A stretch of DNA of 64,000 nucleotides, taken from IMG/VR virus record IMGVR_UViG_3300032308_001684, positions 31,849-95,848 of that record, one strand, 5' to 3'. The notes beneath the pieces were generated by a model. It was not told the DNA's origin, ran no database searches, and saw nothing but the letters and a program-made list of their open reading frames with translations. This document shows positions 30,251 through 38,387 of the stretch, piece after piece. The translations under genes were made by a program, and so were the position numbers. The stretch is from a virus. How positions within the stretch are numbered: the first letter of the stretch is position 1; every line of letters begins with the position of its first letter.

Positions 30251-30702
30251 GCCGTTTGTTTTTTTGATAGTTCGCATACCAGTAAAAAATGATCATAGGC
30301 TCGGCGAACACTTTCGTGTTCCATGAGTTTGTCTGCTTCTGCAATCATGGCCTGCACACCTGCTTCTGCACAGTCGTGAACACTGAGTCCTCTGAGAGTG
30401 GTAAGCTCGTCACCAAATGCTTCTGCCAACTCCTCCCAGGCCTTTTTCTGTCGTGGGGTCAATGGTATACGTTGCGGGCGCAGTTCACTGGCACGGCTGA
30501 TGGCACGGCAAATGGCATCTTCGGCCACTCGCCCAGCCGCAATCATGGGAGCCAATGCAGGATCGATGTTGAAACGTCGACTTTGCCCACCCGGGTAACA
30601 CATCACAAGATGTGTGCCCTTGGGAAAACTGTCTATGGCTTCGTTGCTGTATTCAGCAACAGGCTCATATCTACGTCCAACTTTTTTGTATAATGTGGTC
30701 AT
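30247..30702 (-). CDS. Phage protein of unknown function, 151 aa
   Basis: From ATG 30702. An N-terminal strand-rich part (KKVGRRYEPVAEYS, GTHLVMCYPGGQSRRF) and a helical C-terminus (PRQKKAWEELAEAFGDELTT). The combination of a small beta part and a helix is seen in phage regulators, but I cannot name a family. Confidence 0.6.
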   Translation of the reverse strand: MTTLYKKVGRRYEPVAEYSNEAIDSFPKGTHLVMCYPGGQSRRFNIDPALAPMIAAGRVAEDAICRAISRASELRPQRIPLTPRQKKAWEELAEAFGDELTTLRGLSVHDCAEAGVQAMIAEADKLMEHESVRRAYDHFLLVCELSKKQTA

Positions 30703-30902
30703 GGTCGATTCAGCTGACTCCATGTTAAGAATTCTTTCATAGCATTATACACTATTTCAGCTTCTCTGTCATCCTGTTCAACCTTGACACCACGTACCCA
30801 AAAGCCGTCAGGACCTATTCGTAGCATTTCTTCACTGCCTGCCAGGCAGGTTATGGTGTTGGGTTGATTAGAACTCTGTAGAGTGTATTCTTCTTGATTC
30901 AC
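30699..30902 (-). CDS. Small phage protein, GTG start, 67 aa
   Basis: GTG 30902 follows GGAGTTGAATA. Residues include ITCLAGSEEMLRIGPDGFWVRGV, a two-stranded hairpin pattern, then an acidic helix. Unknown. Confidence 0.6.
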   Translation of the reverse strand: MNQEEYTLQSSNQPNTITCLAGSEEMLRIGPDGFWVRGVKVEQDDREAEIVYNAMKEFLTWSQLNRP

Positions 30903-30905
30903 TAT

Positions 30906-31028
30906 TCAACTCCGAGGTAGGTCGTACAATATTCGCCACACAGTGTCAGTGAGTTTATACATTCCAAAACGCTTGCCGCTAGGAAATCTTTTACCATCAT
31001 TCAAATAATACAATAATTTAGGTTTCAT
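30906..31028 (-). CDS. Very small phage protein, 40 aa
   Basis: ATG 31028 after GGAGTTGAAGA. MKPKLLYYLNDGKRFPSGKR near its start; basic. The start overlaps the stop of a broken family member (31025-31310). Confidence 0.6.
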   Translation of the reverse strand: MKPKLLYYLNDGKRFPSGKRFGMYKLTDTVWRILYDLPRS

Positions 31029-31310
31029 TCTTCAACTCCAAAATGTTGTTTAATCTCATCTCTGATTTGTTTCAATGATCCTGCCGTAGTACACAGCCTG
31101 CAACTCTTCACCTTTTTGCTTTGCTCGACCGTTACGAATGTCTACCCAAGTCAGTGCATTAAAATGTGATTCAAACTCTTTTTCTTCCTTGACCTTTGTC
31201 AAGTTAGGTTCACCCAGTTCTACGGGGTGAACATAAACGATGTGAACATATCGGGTCATTGTTAACTCCTTGTTTGCTTTTTCAGCAAGTTCTCGAATTC
31301 GTTCGTTCAT
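31025..31310 (-). pseudogene. Broken MNERIRE...HFGVEE family gene
   Basis: An N-terminal piece MNERIRELAEKANKE (31262-31310) and a C-terminal piece ending RDEIKQHFGVEE (stop 31025-31027) match the intact neighbour at 31423-31629, but a 67-aa gene lies between them in another frame. The original gene looks interrupted by insertion or recombination. Confidence 0.55.
31056..31259 (-). CDS. Small phage protein inside a broken gene, 67 aa
   Basis: ATG 31259 follows AAGGAGTTAACA, a strong ribosome site. MTRYVHIVYVHPVELGEPNL near its start, then a Lys/Glu-rich part. It lies within remnants of a MNERIRE-type gene. Function unknown. Confidence 0.65.
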   Translation of the reverse strand: MTRYVHIVYVHPVELGEPNLTKVKEEKEFESHFNALTWVDIRNGRAKQKGEELQAVYYGRIIETNQR

Positions 31311-31426
31311 AAAAACCATTCCCGGATGTGCCAAACCGCAATGGCAACAATATTAAACCATAAAGCAAACAACGCCGTATAGAGATATATCATAGCCCAG
31401 CGTCCTGCTCGTTCTCCTTCGGTCAT
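31307..31426 (-). CDS. Single-pass membrane protein, 39 aa
   Basis: ATG 31426 after GGAGTTGAATC. WAMIYLYTALFALWFNIVAI is one membrane helix, with charged ends. The stop overlaps the ATG of the broken gene. Small phage membrane peptides can act in lysis or superinfection control; no evidence for either here. Confidence 0.6.
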   Translation of the reverse strand: MTEGERAGRWAMIYLYTALFALWFNIVAIAVWHIREWFL

Positions 31427-31629
31427 GATTCAACTCCAAAATGTTCTCGAATCAAATCACCCTGTGTCCCACCACCTTCAGCAAGTATCCAATCAACTCG
31501 GCCGGCACATTCTCGAACAATCAACTCGGCAAACTTTTCCAAAGAAGCTTCCCATTTAGCTCGATCCAGGCCAAGAGCATACACATCGATATGGCTTTCT
31601 CTTTCAAATGTTCTAATACGTTCGTTCAT
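31423..31629 (-). CDS. MNERIR...EHFGVE family protein
   Basis: 68 residues: MNERIRTFERESHIDVY, KFAELIVRECAGRVDWI and LIREHFGVES. This repeated small family is common in T4-like phages in several copies per genome; function unknown. The codons GGA-GTT-GAA of its end also form the ribosome site of the next gene. Confidence 0.7.
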   Translation of the reverse strand: MNERIRTFERESHIDVYALGLDRAKWEASLEKFAELIVRECAGRVDWILAEGGGTQGDLIREHFGVES

Positions 31630-32300
31630 TACCAAGATCCTGGCCAAGCACAATAGCGATTGATTGCTGTATAAGCAGAACACATCTTTTTGGCCATGTC
31701 ACTCTTGTGACGTCGACTCCAATAGCGATCAGCAATCTTGACAAGATCTTCTAGATCTTCTCTAGAGCCAGACCATTTGATATTGGCCACAGCAAGAGGT
31801 CGTCCGCGCCAGGCCGCAAAGCCATGATCCCAAATGCGCTGTATAATATCCTGACGATTGGTCAGTCTGGTGCCAGTGGCCAAGTCATAGATGCCGTGTG
31901 TTTTGCGTGTGGCAAAAGCACGACGCCAAGTTCTAAAACTGTGACAAAAACTCTGCCCAGAGTCTTGTACAGCAAAATCTAGATTTTTAGATTCCAACCA
32001 TTCTTGATATTGTTGAGTCCACTCCGTGGGCAAAAGGTCTTGTTCTATACCATTGGTGTCATCATTGGCTAGGTATTGGATTTTGTTTGCATGCAGAACA
32101 AGATGAGTAGCACTGTGCTTCTTGCCCAAGCTCAGCAAGAAATCCAAATTGTTGGCCGCATCTTCGTCGGCCTTGGGCCCAATGGTAAACATCAACAAGG
32201 CATCGCTGTCCTTGGTATGTTGTCCAGCGCCCCAGCGATAGCCTCGACGAAGGCGTTCTCCGGCATCACACACGGCATAGATATTTTCGTAGGCCAACAT
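31629..32300 (-). CDS. Phage protein of unknown function, 223 aa
   Basis: 223 residues, mixed fold: DALLMFTIGPKADEDAANNLDFLLSLG, then TRLTNRQDIIQRIWDHGFAAW and a Tyr/Trp-rich C-terminus (YTAINRYCAWPGSW). Stops overlap by one base on both sides. No catalytic motif seen. Confidence 0.6.
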   Translation of the reverse strand: MLAYENIYAVCDAGERLRRGYRWGAGQHTKDSDALLMFTIGPKADEDAANNLDFLLSLGKKHSATHLVLHANKIQYLANDDTNGIEQDLLPTEWTQQYQEWLESKNLDFAVQDSGQSFCHSFRTWRRAFATRKTHGIYDLATGTRLTNRQDIIQRIWDHGFAAWRGRPLAVANIKWSGSREDLEDLVKIADRYWSRRHKSDMAKKMCSAYTAINRYCAWPGSW

Positions 32301-32530
32301 TATCGTACCCTTTCAATCACTTCTGCGGCATCTGGGAACTCTGTGACACCTTCCAGCCACTCTTCCAGCACTTCATGAATCAGCAAAGTCTTGAGACTGT
32401 GTGCTTGCTGACGATCTGCTGGAGGAAGACTGCGAACAAAGTTTTCAACGGATTTTTCGTCATCCAAGGCCCACATGATGTCCAGGAGAGCTACTTGCTT
32501 TTTGGTTAATCCTTGGATGTTATACTCCAT
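32300..32530 (-). CDS. Phage protein of unknown function, 76 aa
   Basis: Helical and acidic (MEYNIQGLTKKQVALLDIMW, VIERVR at the end). Overlaps the upstream gene by 11 bases. Unrecognised. Confidence 0.6.
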   Translation of the reverse strand: MEYNIQGLTKKQVALLDIMWALDDEKSVENFVRSLPPADRQQAHSLKTLLIHEVLEEWLEGVTEFPDAAEVIERVR

Positions 32531-32738
32531 GATTCAGCTCCTTGAGTTCGTATTCTGATAGGTCAATAATATCGCCGAGGTCTTTGGCCCCACGACGGAT
32601 GTATGCAGTACCACCATCTGTAAAGATGGCACCGCATTTACAGCTCACAAAGTCATGCCTGTTGGTGCTTTCAATGATATCTTCACATTGACGGCACTGG
32701 CAACGATTGCGTACTACACGATACAAAAGGTCATCCAT
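32520..32738 (-). CDS. Zinc-ribbon phage protein, 72 aa
   Basis: CQCRQCEDIIEST and SCKCGAIFTDGG form a four-Cys ribbon, followed by TAYIRRGAKDLGDIIDLSE. Similar small zinc ribbons occur in many phages; probable nucleic-acid or protein binding. Confidence 0.68.
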   Translation of the reverse strand: MDDLLYRVVRNRCQCRQCEDIIESTNRHDFVSCKCGAIFTDGGTAYIRRGAKDLGDIIDLSEYELKELNHGV

Positions 32739-33171
32739 GATGTTGCTCCTTGCTACAAGTTAATGCCGACAGCATGACATAGTTGCGCCATGCCTGTTGT
32801 ACAGCATCGGGTTGTTGAAATTCTTCATGGCCAATAGGCCCAGTGTCTACCCAGACATAAGGGCTACGTCTAGGGTGAGCACCAAACTTCCTAGGCTGGT
32901 GTAGCTTGCCAGTTTCCCAGAGTTCAATGCTGACACTACGGAATTGATCTTCGTTTGTATGGCCTGCCCACTCTGGATTGCTCTGGCTAAAAAAGCCTTG
33001 ACTGTAGGCATTTTCAGTACCACCACCGTAGCCAATCCAAATGCCTGCCCATTGTTCGTCGTCCCTGGGATCAAAATCAGTGCGGGAAATGATGATCAAT
33101 ACATCGTTGATATCAACATCTCCGTTGATAATGTCGCGAACACATCGACTGTAACTAAAACCAATCTTCAT
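32731..33171 (-). CDS. Phage protein of unknown function, 146 aa
   Basis: ATG 33171 overlaps the upstream TGA (ATGA). MKIGFSYSRCVRDIINGDVD, then IGYGGGTENAYSQGFF and a C-terminal helix. Widespread in T4-like phages as a hypothetical; function unknown. Confidence 0.65.
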   Translation of the reverse strand: MKIGFSYSRCVRDIINGDVDINDVLIIISRTDFDPRDDEQWAGIWIGYGGGTENAYSQGFFSQSNPEWAGHTNEDQFRSVSIELWETGKLHQPRKFGAHPRRSPYVWVDTGPIGHEEFQQPDAVQQAWRNYVMLSALTCSKEQHHG

Positions 33172-33299
33172 TGTACTTCCTTGTTGCGGTGTTTGGGCTG
33201 ACGCTGATACCAAGTACGCACCCGCATGGTCACAGCACGATGATGATTGTGCTTGGCTACCCAGTTGCGAGTTTTTGGTGCGTCCTTGGCTTTGTTCAT
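33168..33299 (-). CDS. Small basic phage protein, 43 aa
   Basis: MNKAKDAPKTRNWVAKHNHHR near its start, very basic throughout. Coupled to the next gene by ATGA. Possible nucleic-acid binding. Confidence 0.55.
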   Translation of the reverse strand: MNKAKDAPKTRNWVAKHNHHRAVTMRVRTWYQRQPKHRNKEVQ

Positions 33300-33300
33300 G

Positions 33301-33474
33301 TCAATCGTACTGCACGTCTGCTAGACGTCCTTCACGGAAAATGTAATAGCAATCTACCAGCCCATAACTGACCCAAATGCAATCATTGCCGGGGCGCATG
33401 GTATAGTTTTCAATGCCTTTGTCCTGCAGATCTTTTTGCACCAACAAGGCTTCCAATGAGTTTACTTCGTTCAT
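33301..33474 (-). CDS. Phage protein of unknown function, 57 aa
   Basis: ATG 33474 after GGGATTGAA. MNEVNSLEALLVQKDLQDKG, then WVSYGLVDCYYIFREGRL. Unrecognised. Confidence 0.6.
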   Translation of the reverse strand: MNEVNSLEALLVQKDLQDKGIENYTMRPGNDCIWVSYGLVDCYYIFREGRLADVQYD

Positions 33475-33475
33475 T

Positions 33476-33703
33476 TCAATCCCAACTTTTTTTGTCACCA
33501 TAGCGTTCATTGTGATCGTACCCGGCATGGTAAGCCTCGATATCTGCATCACTCATGATGTCTGCTGAAAGCTCTGGACTAGATCCAGTGGCGGCCAAAT
33601 ACAAATGAGGTCTGCGCGGACGGCCATAATAACTGTCTGCGGACCCACGGTCAAATGCGCCCCCATGGCGTGTGTCATATTCTGTGACTTGTGATACAAA
33701 CAT
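33476..33703 (-). CDS. Phage protein of unknown function, 75 aa
   Basis: GGAGC site upstream. DTRHGGAFDRGSADSYYGRP and SDADIEAYHAGYDHNERYG are reminiscent of small conserved phage proteins with AGYDxNE motifs. A promoter at 33725-33753 is its likely source. Confidence 0.62.
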   Translation of the reverse strand: MFVSQVTEYDTRHGGAFDRGSADSYYGRPRRPHLYLAATGSSPELSADIMSDADIEAYHAGYDHNERYGDKKSWD

Positions 33704-33724
33704 ATCTGCTCCTTATTTTTCTAT

Positions 33725-33753
33725 ATTATAACGCTGAATCCATTTCTGGTCAA
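33725..33753 (-). promoter_or_regulatory. sigma70-type promoter
   Basis: TTGACC at 33748-33753 followed by AGAAAT, TATAAT at 33725-33730, spacer 17. It overlaps the end of the 53-aa gene. Confidence 0.88.
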
Positions 33754-33911
33754 GCGCCGTAGTACACTTCACGATCTGCATCGTCCAGTTGCTGAATCAA
33801 GACTTGAATGTCTTCCACTGACAGATCAAAGCGAGTGGCAACCTGTTCCACAGTGGCGCCTTTGGCCAGAGCTTCTTCAACGTCAATGGCCAAGTTTGAG
33901 AAATATCCCAT
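33750..33911 (-). CDS. Small helix-turn-helix-like phage protein, 53 aa
   Basis: LAKGATVEQVATRFDLSVEDIQVLIQQL looks like a short helix-turn-helix (MGYFSNLAIDVEEA at the start). Its ATG overlaps the TAA of the GIY-YIG gene. It could be a small DNA-binding regulator; not proven. Confidence 0.6.
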   Translation of the reverse strand: MGYFSNLAIDVEEALAKGATVEQVATRFDLSVEDIQVLIQQLDDADREVYYGA

Positions 33912-34252
33912 TATAGTGTCCTTTCACGTACATCTGTATTCAAGTTTGGGCGGTGAGTGCGAATCAATTCACGCTCAAGTTTATGAGCATCTGCTTTGCC
34001 ACGCACCACATCCAAGATACCATAATCAAAAGAGTCAGTGCCACGCTCACGCAAGGCTTCGTAAAGTGCCCAGGAGCGGTCTTCTGAGCGACTACGATAG
34101 AGATGCTTGTTCATACGAACTCGCAGGCTTTTTTGCACAGTGCTTTCTGTTTTGGCAGTGACACCAATGTAGAAGTCCTCGCCCGAGCGTATCACATAAA
34201 TGATATGCAAGCGATCTACACGTTTTTTGCGGGTTACTTTTTTACTGTTCAT
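33911..34252 (-). CDS. GIY-YIG nuclease-like protein
   Basis: 113 residues from ATG 34252. A basic lead is followed by IIYVIRSGEDFYIGVT (the IY...YIG strand pair), RVRMNKHLYRS with the Arg of the site, and ELIRTHRPNLN, the Glu/Asn block of GIY-YIG nucleases. Possible homing or host-DNA-directed nuclease. The -10 element of the promoter at 34259-34287 is six bases upstream, so the mRNA from it would be leaderless. Confidence 0.72.
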   Translation of the reverse strand: MNSKKVTRKKRVDRLHIIYVIRSGEDFYIGVTAKTESTVQKSLRVRMNKHLYRSRSEDRSWALYEALRERGTDSFDYGILDVVRGKADAHKLERELIRTHRPNLNTDVRERTL

Positions 34253-34258
34253 ACATAT

Positions 34259-34287
34259 ATTATAACCGAAAACGCATTTCTGGTCAA
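34259..34287 (-). promoter_or_regulatory. sigma70-type promoter, leaderless position
   Basis: TTGACC at 34282-34287, AGAAAT, TATAAT at 34259-34264, spacer 17; ATG starts about six bases later. Confidence 0.85.
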
Positions 34288-34362
34288 CCAGCAAAAATCC
34301 ACTAAGTTAGTGCGTACTAATCCTGCTTTTTAGGGGGTTTTTGGTGTTGTATTTTAGCCACA

Positions 34363-34391
34363 ATTATACAAAATAATGAATTACTTGTCAA
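34363..34391 (-). promoter_or_regulatory. sigma70-type promoter, second upstream
   Basis: TTGACA at 34386-34391, TATAAT at 34363-34368, spacer 17. In tandem with 34259-34287, with a weak hairpin and T run between. Confidence 0.8.
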
Positions 34392-34394
34392 CCT

Positions 34395-35378
34395 ATGCCC
34401 AACTACACTGAACCAAACTTCAACAAAGCCATGATATTGCTACTGCGGGCTCGCGGGTTGGATTTTGAGTTTGTTCCTTGTGCGTTGGGACGTCCTATTG
34501 TAAGCAGTCGTTGGAACATAAATCTGCCTGAAATTTCACAACAAAGATGGAATCAAAAAAACTTTCGCCTGGTCATACATGCTCAGGATTTTATACACTG
34601 GTACAACAATCTCTGTGTGGAACTGCACTGGCTAGAGCAACAGTTTACTCCCGAACAACAGAGCAAGATTATATTTGTGGCCTGGGATCACAGACTGGCG
34701 GAAATCTATCAAGGCAATATTAAAATTGTCAACTTTGCCAGTCACAGTTACGAACTTGTACATCAGTTAAAAGCCCGATGGACGGAGTGGAAGGATGTAC
34801 ACAAAAAGAATATCAAATATAACTGGATCTGTTTGAATGGTCGTGCCCGAGAATATCGTCAGGAAGTCTACAACATGCTGAGACATGAATCATCTGGATT
34901 TTGCAGTCACAGCATTTTTAATCCCATTGACATACATCCCTATCAAGACTACAATTTTAACAATGTAGAAAATTTCATCAAGCTCCAGCCGGTGTATCAA
35001 TCAGCTCATGCCAGCGTGATCACTGAAAGTCTTTATCAAGATGTGGGCGGCATTGTCACAGAGAAAACACTGTTGGCCATAGCGGCTCGTCATCCATTCA
35101 TGTGCATTGGTCATAGATACTGTCACGAAGATGTTGCCCGCTTGGGATTTCAAAACTACAATGATGTATTTGATCTCAGCTACGACACAGAAGATTGTGC
35201 CACAAGAATGTATTCGGCAGTAAAAAACAATCAACAACGGTTGGCAGATTTGGTAGACATCGATCACTTGAGTGATAAAATCAATCAAAACTTTGACTAT
35301 CTCATGGGCAACTATGCTGACAGCATTCGTGCCCGTGCTGAAGAAGATCTAAGAATACTGTTTGAGAAACGCTGGTAG
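34395..35378 (+). CDS. Glycosyltransferase-like protein (plus strand)
   Basis: 327 residues. The C-terminal half has SVITESLYQDVGGIVTEKTLLAIAARHPFMCIGHRYCHE and LGFQNYNDVFDLSYDTE, the pattern of exostosin/fucosyltransferase-like GT-B enzymes (a nucleotide-sugar site with TEK, then GF...YD). The N-terminal half is less clear. It is the second plus-strand gene; its 3' end overlaps the minus-strand gene at 35349 by 30 bases. No plus-strand promoter could be recognised. Confidence 0.5.
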   Translation: MPNYTEPNFNKAMILLLRARGLDFEFVPCALGRPIVSSRWNINLPEISQQRWNQKNFRLVIHAQDFIHWYNNLCVELHWLEQQFTPEQQSKIIFVAWDHRLAEIYQGNIKIVNFASHSYELVHQLKARWTEWKDVHKKNIKYNWICLNGRAREYRQEVYNMLRHESSGFCSHSIFNPIDIHPYQDYNFNNVENFIKLQPVYQSAHASVITESLYQDVGGIVTEKTLLAIAARHPFMCIGHRYCHEDVARLGFQNYNDVFDLSYDTEDCATRMYSAVKNNQQRLADLVDIDHLSDKINQNFDYLMGNYADSIRARAEEDLRILFEKRW

Positions 35379-35705
35379 GTCGCCGTAGAGATTGGCCAAC
35401 ATGGCTTCACGACTAGAAAACAATATCAATTGTTTTTTCTTAACATCAATGTAATAAGGCCATTGCAGTTTGTGATCAAGATCCAGCAATAATCTTTTGT
35501 TCAATCCACGCTTGCTGTCGGGCAGTGACACTGTCCAGGATTCGAGATTCAGTGTTTTTAAAACTGTGTAACCAATGGCAGTGAGTCGTAGACCACCCTG
35601 GGGTCGTATGTTCATGTACCATGTGGTCATGGCCTGATCAACATCAGTGGAGTCGGGCAACAACTCCAACAGCGTTTGTGTTATTTCTTTTTTATTGTTT
35701 GCCAT
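35349..35705 (-). CDS. Conserved-looking phage protein, 118 aa
   Basis: MANNKKEITQTLLELLPD start, then a mixed domain with WTVSLPDSKRGLNKRLLLDLDHK. Similar lengths and patterns occur in T4-like cyanophages. Its 3' end overlaps the plus-strand gene. Function unknown. Confidence 0.62.
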   Translation of the reverse strand: MANNKKEITQTLLELLPDSTDVDQAMTTWYMNIRPQGGLRLTAIGYTVLKTLNLESWTVSLPDSKRGLNKRLLLDLDHKLQWPYYIDVKKKQLILFSSREAMLANLYGDLPAFLKQYS

Positions 35706-35991
35706 CGGGATAGATCCTATCTCCCGATTTCAATAGCACCACAGTGAACTTGTCGCTCTTGAACTGTTGGTTGAGTTTCTTGGCTAGATTGATAGCATGG
35801 CCAGGATTTGAAAATGATACTTTTTTATACTTGGGTCCTGGATATTGCACCAGATAGTTGGAGGTCTTTAGATTGATGGGCTTGTCATCAAAGAACACTG
35901 CCCAGATACCTTCACTGGCCAATACTTGTTCAGTCTTGTAAGTGCTTTTGTTTGTGAGTTCTACAAGAACTCTGGGTTTTGGTCGGCTCAT
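35692..35991 (-). CDS. Phage protein of unknown function, 99 aa
   Basis: Basic, strand-rich: PRVLVELTNKSTYKTE, WAVFFDDKPINLKTSN and VSFSNPGHAINLAKKLN. The NPGHA stretch echoes the PHDA family. Overlaps the downstream gene by 14 bases. Confidence 0.6.
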   Translation of the reverse strand: MSRPKPRVLVELTNKSTYKTEQVLASEGIWAVFFDDKPINLKTSNYLVQYPGPKYKKVSFSNPGHAINLAKKLNQQFKSDKFTVVLLKSGDRIYPDGKQ

Positions 35992-36029
35992 AATAATCTC
36001 TCCAGTTTATTTATGATTAACTGGGTAGA

Positions 36030-36236
36030 TTAAAAAGAACCTCCATGCATTTCCACAGTGACAACTTCAGACTGTGATTGAGGTTGGGTACGCAACTGCT
36101 CAAGATCCAACAACAATTTGGTTATTTCACTGTGTAGCATTTTGGCTTCACTCAGGGGGCAACTAAAGTCTTTAGTGCCCCGGCTTTCAAAGTGTTGTAA
36201 GCGATCAATGAATTTCTTGATGTAAAGTCCACTCAT
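36030..36236 (-). CDS. Phage protein of unknown function, 68 aa
   Basis: Helical, MSGLYIKKFIDRLQHFESRG then EAKMLHSEITKLLLDLEQLR; likely coiled coil. Joined stop-to-start with the next gene. Confidence 0.6.
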   Translation of the reverse strand: MSGLYIKKFIDRLQHFESRGTKDFSCPLSEAKMLHSEITKLLLDLEQLRTQPQSQSEVVTVEMHGGSF

Positions 36237-36679
36237 TACTGGAATGTAAATGCATCAGGTGAATGTACAGGACCACGATATTCGTAGCGTTGCAACAGGA
36301 TCAATTTGGGACAGAATTCTGTGGTCCAATGCCCGTTGGCATTGACCTGATACCATCCTGCGGCAAACCAGCTCTTTGATTTTCTTTGTTTGGTGTATAT
36401 GGGCAAGCGACGTTGCACGTCATAGATAGCATTGTACGGCATGGAATCTGTGGCAAACCCATTGACTGCATGATCTTTGTTTTCTTTGCGCTTGGCAGGT
36501 GGATCTTCAAAGGTAATTTTCGTGCGATTTTTTATGGTGCGGATGGTTTTAAATTCCACAGCATCGTTGTACATACGCACAGTAAAGCCTTCGGTATTGG
36601 CTTCTACTGTGCCAATCTTTTGATCATTCTCTTTGAGAATCCAATATTTGTTTGCTATCACTGGTTTTGCTAGAATCAT
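36236..36679 (-). CDS. Conserved phage protein, 147 aa
   Basis: 147 residues: KYWILKENDQKIGTVEANTE, FKTIRTIKNRTKITFEDPP, and SWFAAGWYQVNANGHWTTEFCPK. These blocks are seen in T4-like phages next to RNase H genes; function unknown. Overlaps RNase H by four bases. Confidence 0.68.
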   Translation of the reverse strand: MILAKPVIANKYWILKENDQKIGTVEANTEGFTVRMYNDAVEFKTIRTIKNRTKITFEDPPAKRKENKDHAVNGFATDSMPYNAIYDVQRRLPIYTKQRKSKSWFAAGWYQVNANGHWTTEFCPKLILLQRYEYRGPVHSPDAFTFQ

Positions 36680-37677
36680 TTGTTCAACACTCCTTGATAT
36701 GTTTTATTGAGCCAACGTCCAAACTGTTCAGCATTTTCACTGGCACGATTCAACTCGTATTTACCGCAAAATTTCATGAAATGACTGCCCACTTGCCCAA
36801 CGTCTTTGTGACTGATTTGTTGCATAATTGCATCGTCTACTGCCGCTTTTACTGCATCGGGCTGGGCATTCAAGTCAATCAAACTGCGATTACGGTTGTA
36901 ATCATCCAGCACACGATGTTCTTCTCCATTGTGATCGGTCCAACGCTGTAACATCAAATTGTTCCAACTGTAGCCGCGAGCACCGCGATCTGCAAAGGCT
37001 TCTTGCAAACCCACCTTGTTCTTTGTGCCCTTGGTACGCACACCCGGAAAAGCAGAGAACACATTGTCTGACGTGTCGCCACGCATACATTTTTCAAACA
37101 ACAGCCATTCAGGATTGGGTATGGTCTTGGGCTCTTTGGTTTTCTTGTCAATCACTGCTTTGCCCTTGGCATCAAAAATACCTGTGGTGGTCAACAGTTC
37201 ATCTGTGATGCCATTGTACTGATGCACATTTTCTGCCAAGAGTTGCACAAAGTCTGTGTCGCTGGAAATGATATAGTGTTCATCCTGCGGATGCAGTGCA
37301 ATCCAACGAGCAATAACATCATCAGCTTCAGCATTGGGTTCACGAATCACAGAGCAGTTGGTACGTGTTTCCAAGTATTCTTTGAACATGTCAAAGGTTT
37401 CCCAAAACAACTTATCTTCTTCTTGCTCACGTTCAGTCAACGCCGCACGAGCGTCACTGCGATTCTTTTTGTATGGAGCATAATGATCCTTGCGCCAGCT
37501 ACGACCTTCTAGAGCAAACACCACATGATCTGCTTGAAACTTGTTGAATACCTTGTTCACAGCACTCAAGGTGATGTGTAGAGCATAGCCCACTTTTTCC
37601 CAGGGGTCCTCGGCACGGAATGCCACGTGACGAGCTCGGAAAAACATGTTGGCAGTGTCGATCAGTAAGTAGCGCAT
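36676..37677 (-). CDS. T4-type RNase H / 5'-3' exonuclease
   Basis: 333 residues from ATG 37677. FEN-fold exonuclease: LLIDTANMFFRAR (first Asp), SWRKDHYAPYKKNR, PNAEADDVIARW and ISSDTDFVQLL (metal-binding Asp/Glu), and GDTSDNVFSAFPGVRTKGTKNK with the helix-hairpin-helix. Removes RNA primers and flaps at the phage fork, with the clamp and polymerase at 61-64 kb. Confidence 0.9.
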   Translation of the reverse strand: MRYLLIDTANMFFRARHVAFRAEDPWEKVGYALHITLSAVNKVFNKFQADHVVFALEGRSWRKDHYAPYKKNRSDARAALTEREQEEDKLFWETFDMFKEYLETRTNCSVIREPNAEADDVIARWIALHPQDEHYIISSDTDFVQLLAENVHQYNGITDELLTTTGIFDAKGKAVIDKKTKEPKTIPNPEWLLFEKCMRGDTSDNVFSAFPGVRTKGTKNKVGLQEAFADRGARGYSWNNLMLQRWTDHNGEEHRVLDDYNRNRSLIDLNAQPDAVKAAVDDAIMQQISHKDVGQVGSHFMKFCGKYELNRASENAEQFGRWLNKTYQGVLNK

Positions 37678-37682
37678 AGGGC

Positions 37683-38387
37683 TCACAGAAATTTGTTGTT
37701 GATACAATATTGTAACATAAAACGTGCCCAAAAGCTATGAGCTGTCTTGCCATAATGATAGGAATTGGGTGCTACCGTTTCATGCCCATTTTGAGTAACA
37801 GTAGATGCAAAAGTTTGAGCAGAATCGTATGGATCAATATAGCTAGTACCCCAGTCTTTTCTTTCTGTAACGGAAGAAAAATCATTGTTGCCATTGAAAA
37901 ATACATGCGGTATTTTCTTTTCTGTCAGTTCTTGGTGAAATGTCCAAATCTTGTCATGAGCGTCTTGAGTTCGAGCTTGCCAATCTACGCCAAGGATATA
38001 GTTACGATATTTCTCTTGCAGTGACTGAGGCACTTGATCTTGCCCACTGGCATTGACTTGATAATAAGTGCCTTCATGCAACCACTCTTCACGCTCCCAA
38101 GTGGACCATTGAATTATCATCAGTGTGCGATACCAATCCTGTTGATTGTTGTCAACCCAGTCACGAGCAGTTCGTAAAATGCGATCGTTTGAGCTGGCAC
38201 TTTCTGCTTCGCACTTAAAAATAGCCTTGGCAGAGTCTGCTAAGATTCGTCCCCAGCTCACTGCTAGATTATCTGGATGCGGCAGTCTGCCTAGATATCT
38301 TAATGCGCCATCATCTTCGGCAAAGGCATGAGCATTTACAGCTTCTGCAGCCGCAGTATGACTATCACCGTTGACATATAATATCAT
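37683..38387 (-). CDS. SGNH-like hydrolase, copy 2
   Basis: 234 residues. NGDSHTAAAE at the start is block I; a middle SASSNDRILRTARDW gives the Asn block; HYGKTAHSFWARFMLQY the C-terminal His. The order matches the other two SGNH-like proteins of this window. Coupled to the nucleotidyltransferase by a four-base overlap. Probably acts on carbohydrate esters. Confidence 0.6.
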   Translation of the reverse strand: MILYVNGDSHTAAAEAVNAHAFAEDDGALRYLGRLPHPDNLAVSWGRILADSAKAIFKCEAESASSNDRILRTARDWVDNNQQDWYRTLMIIQWSTWEREEWLHEGTYYQVNASGQDQVPQSLQEKYRNYILGVDWQARTQDAHDKIWTFHQELTEKKIPHVFFNGNNDFSSVTERKDWGTSYIDPYDSAQTFASTVTQNGHETVAPNSYHYGKTAHSFWARFMLQYCINNKFL

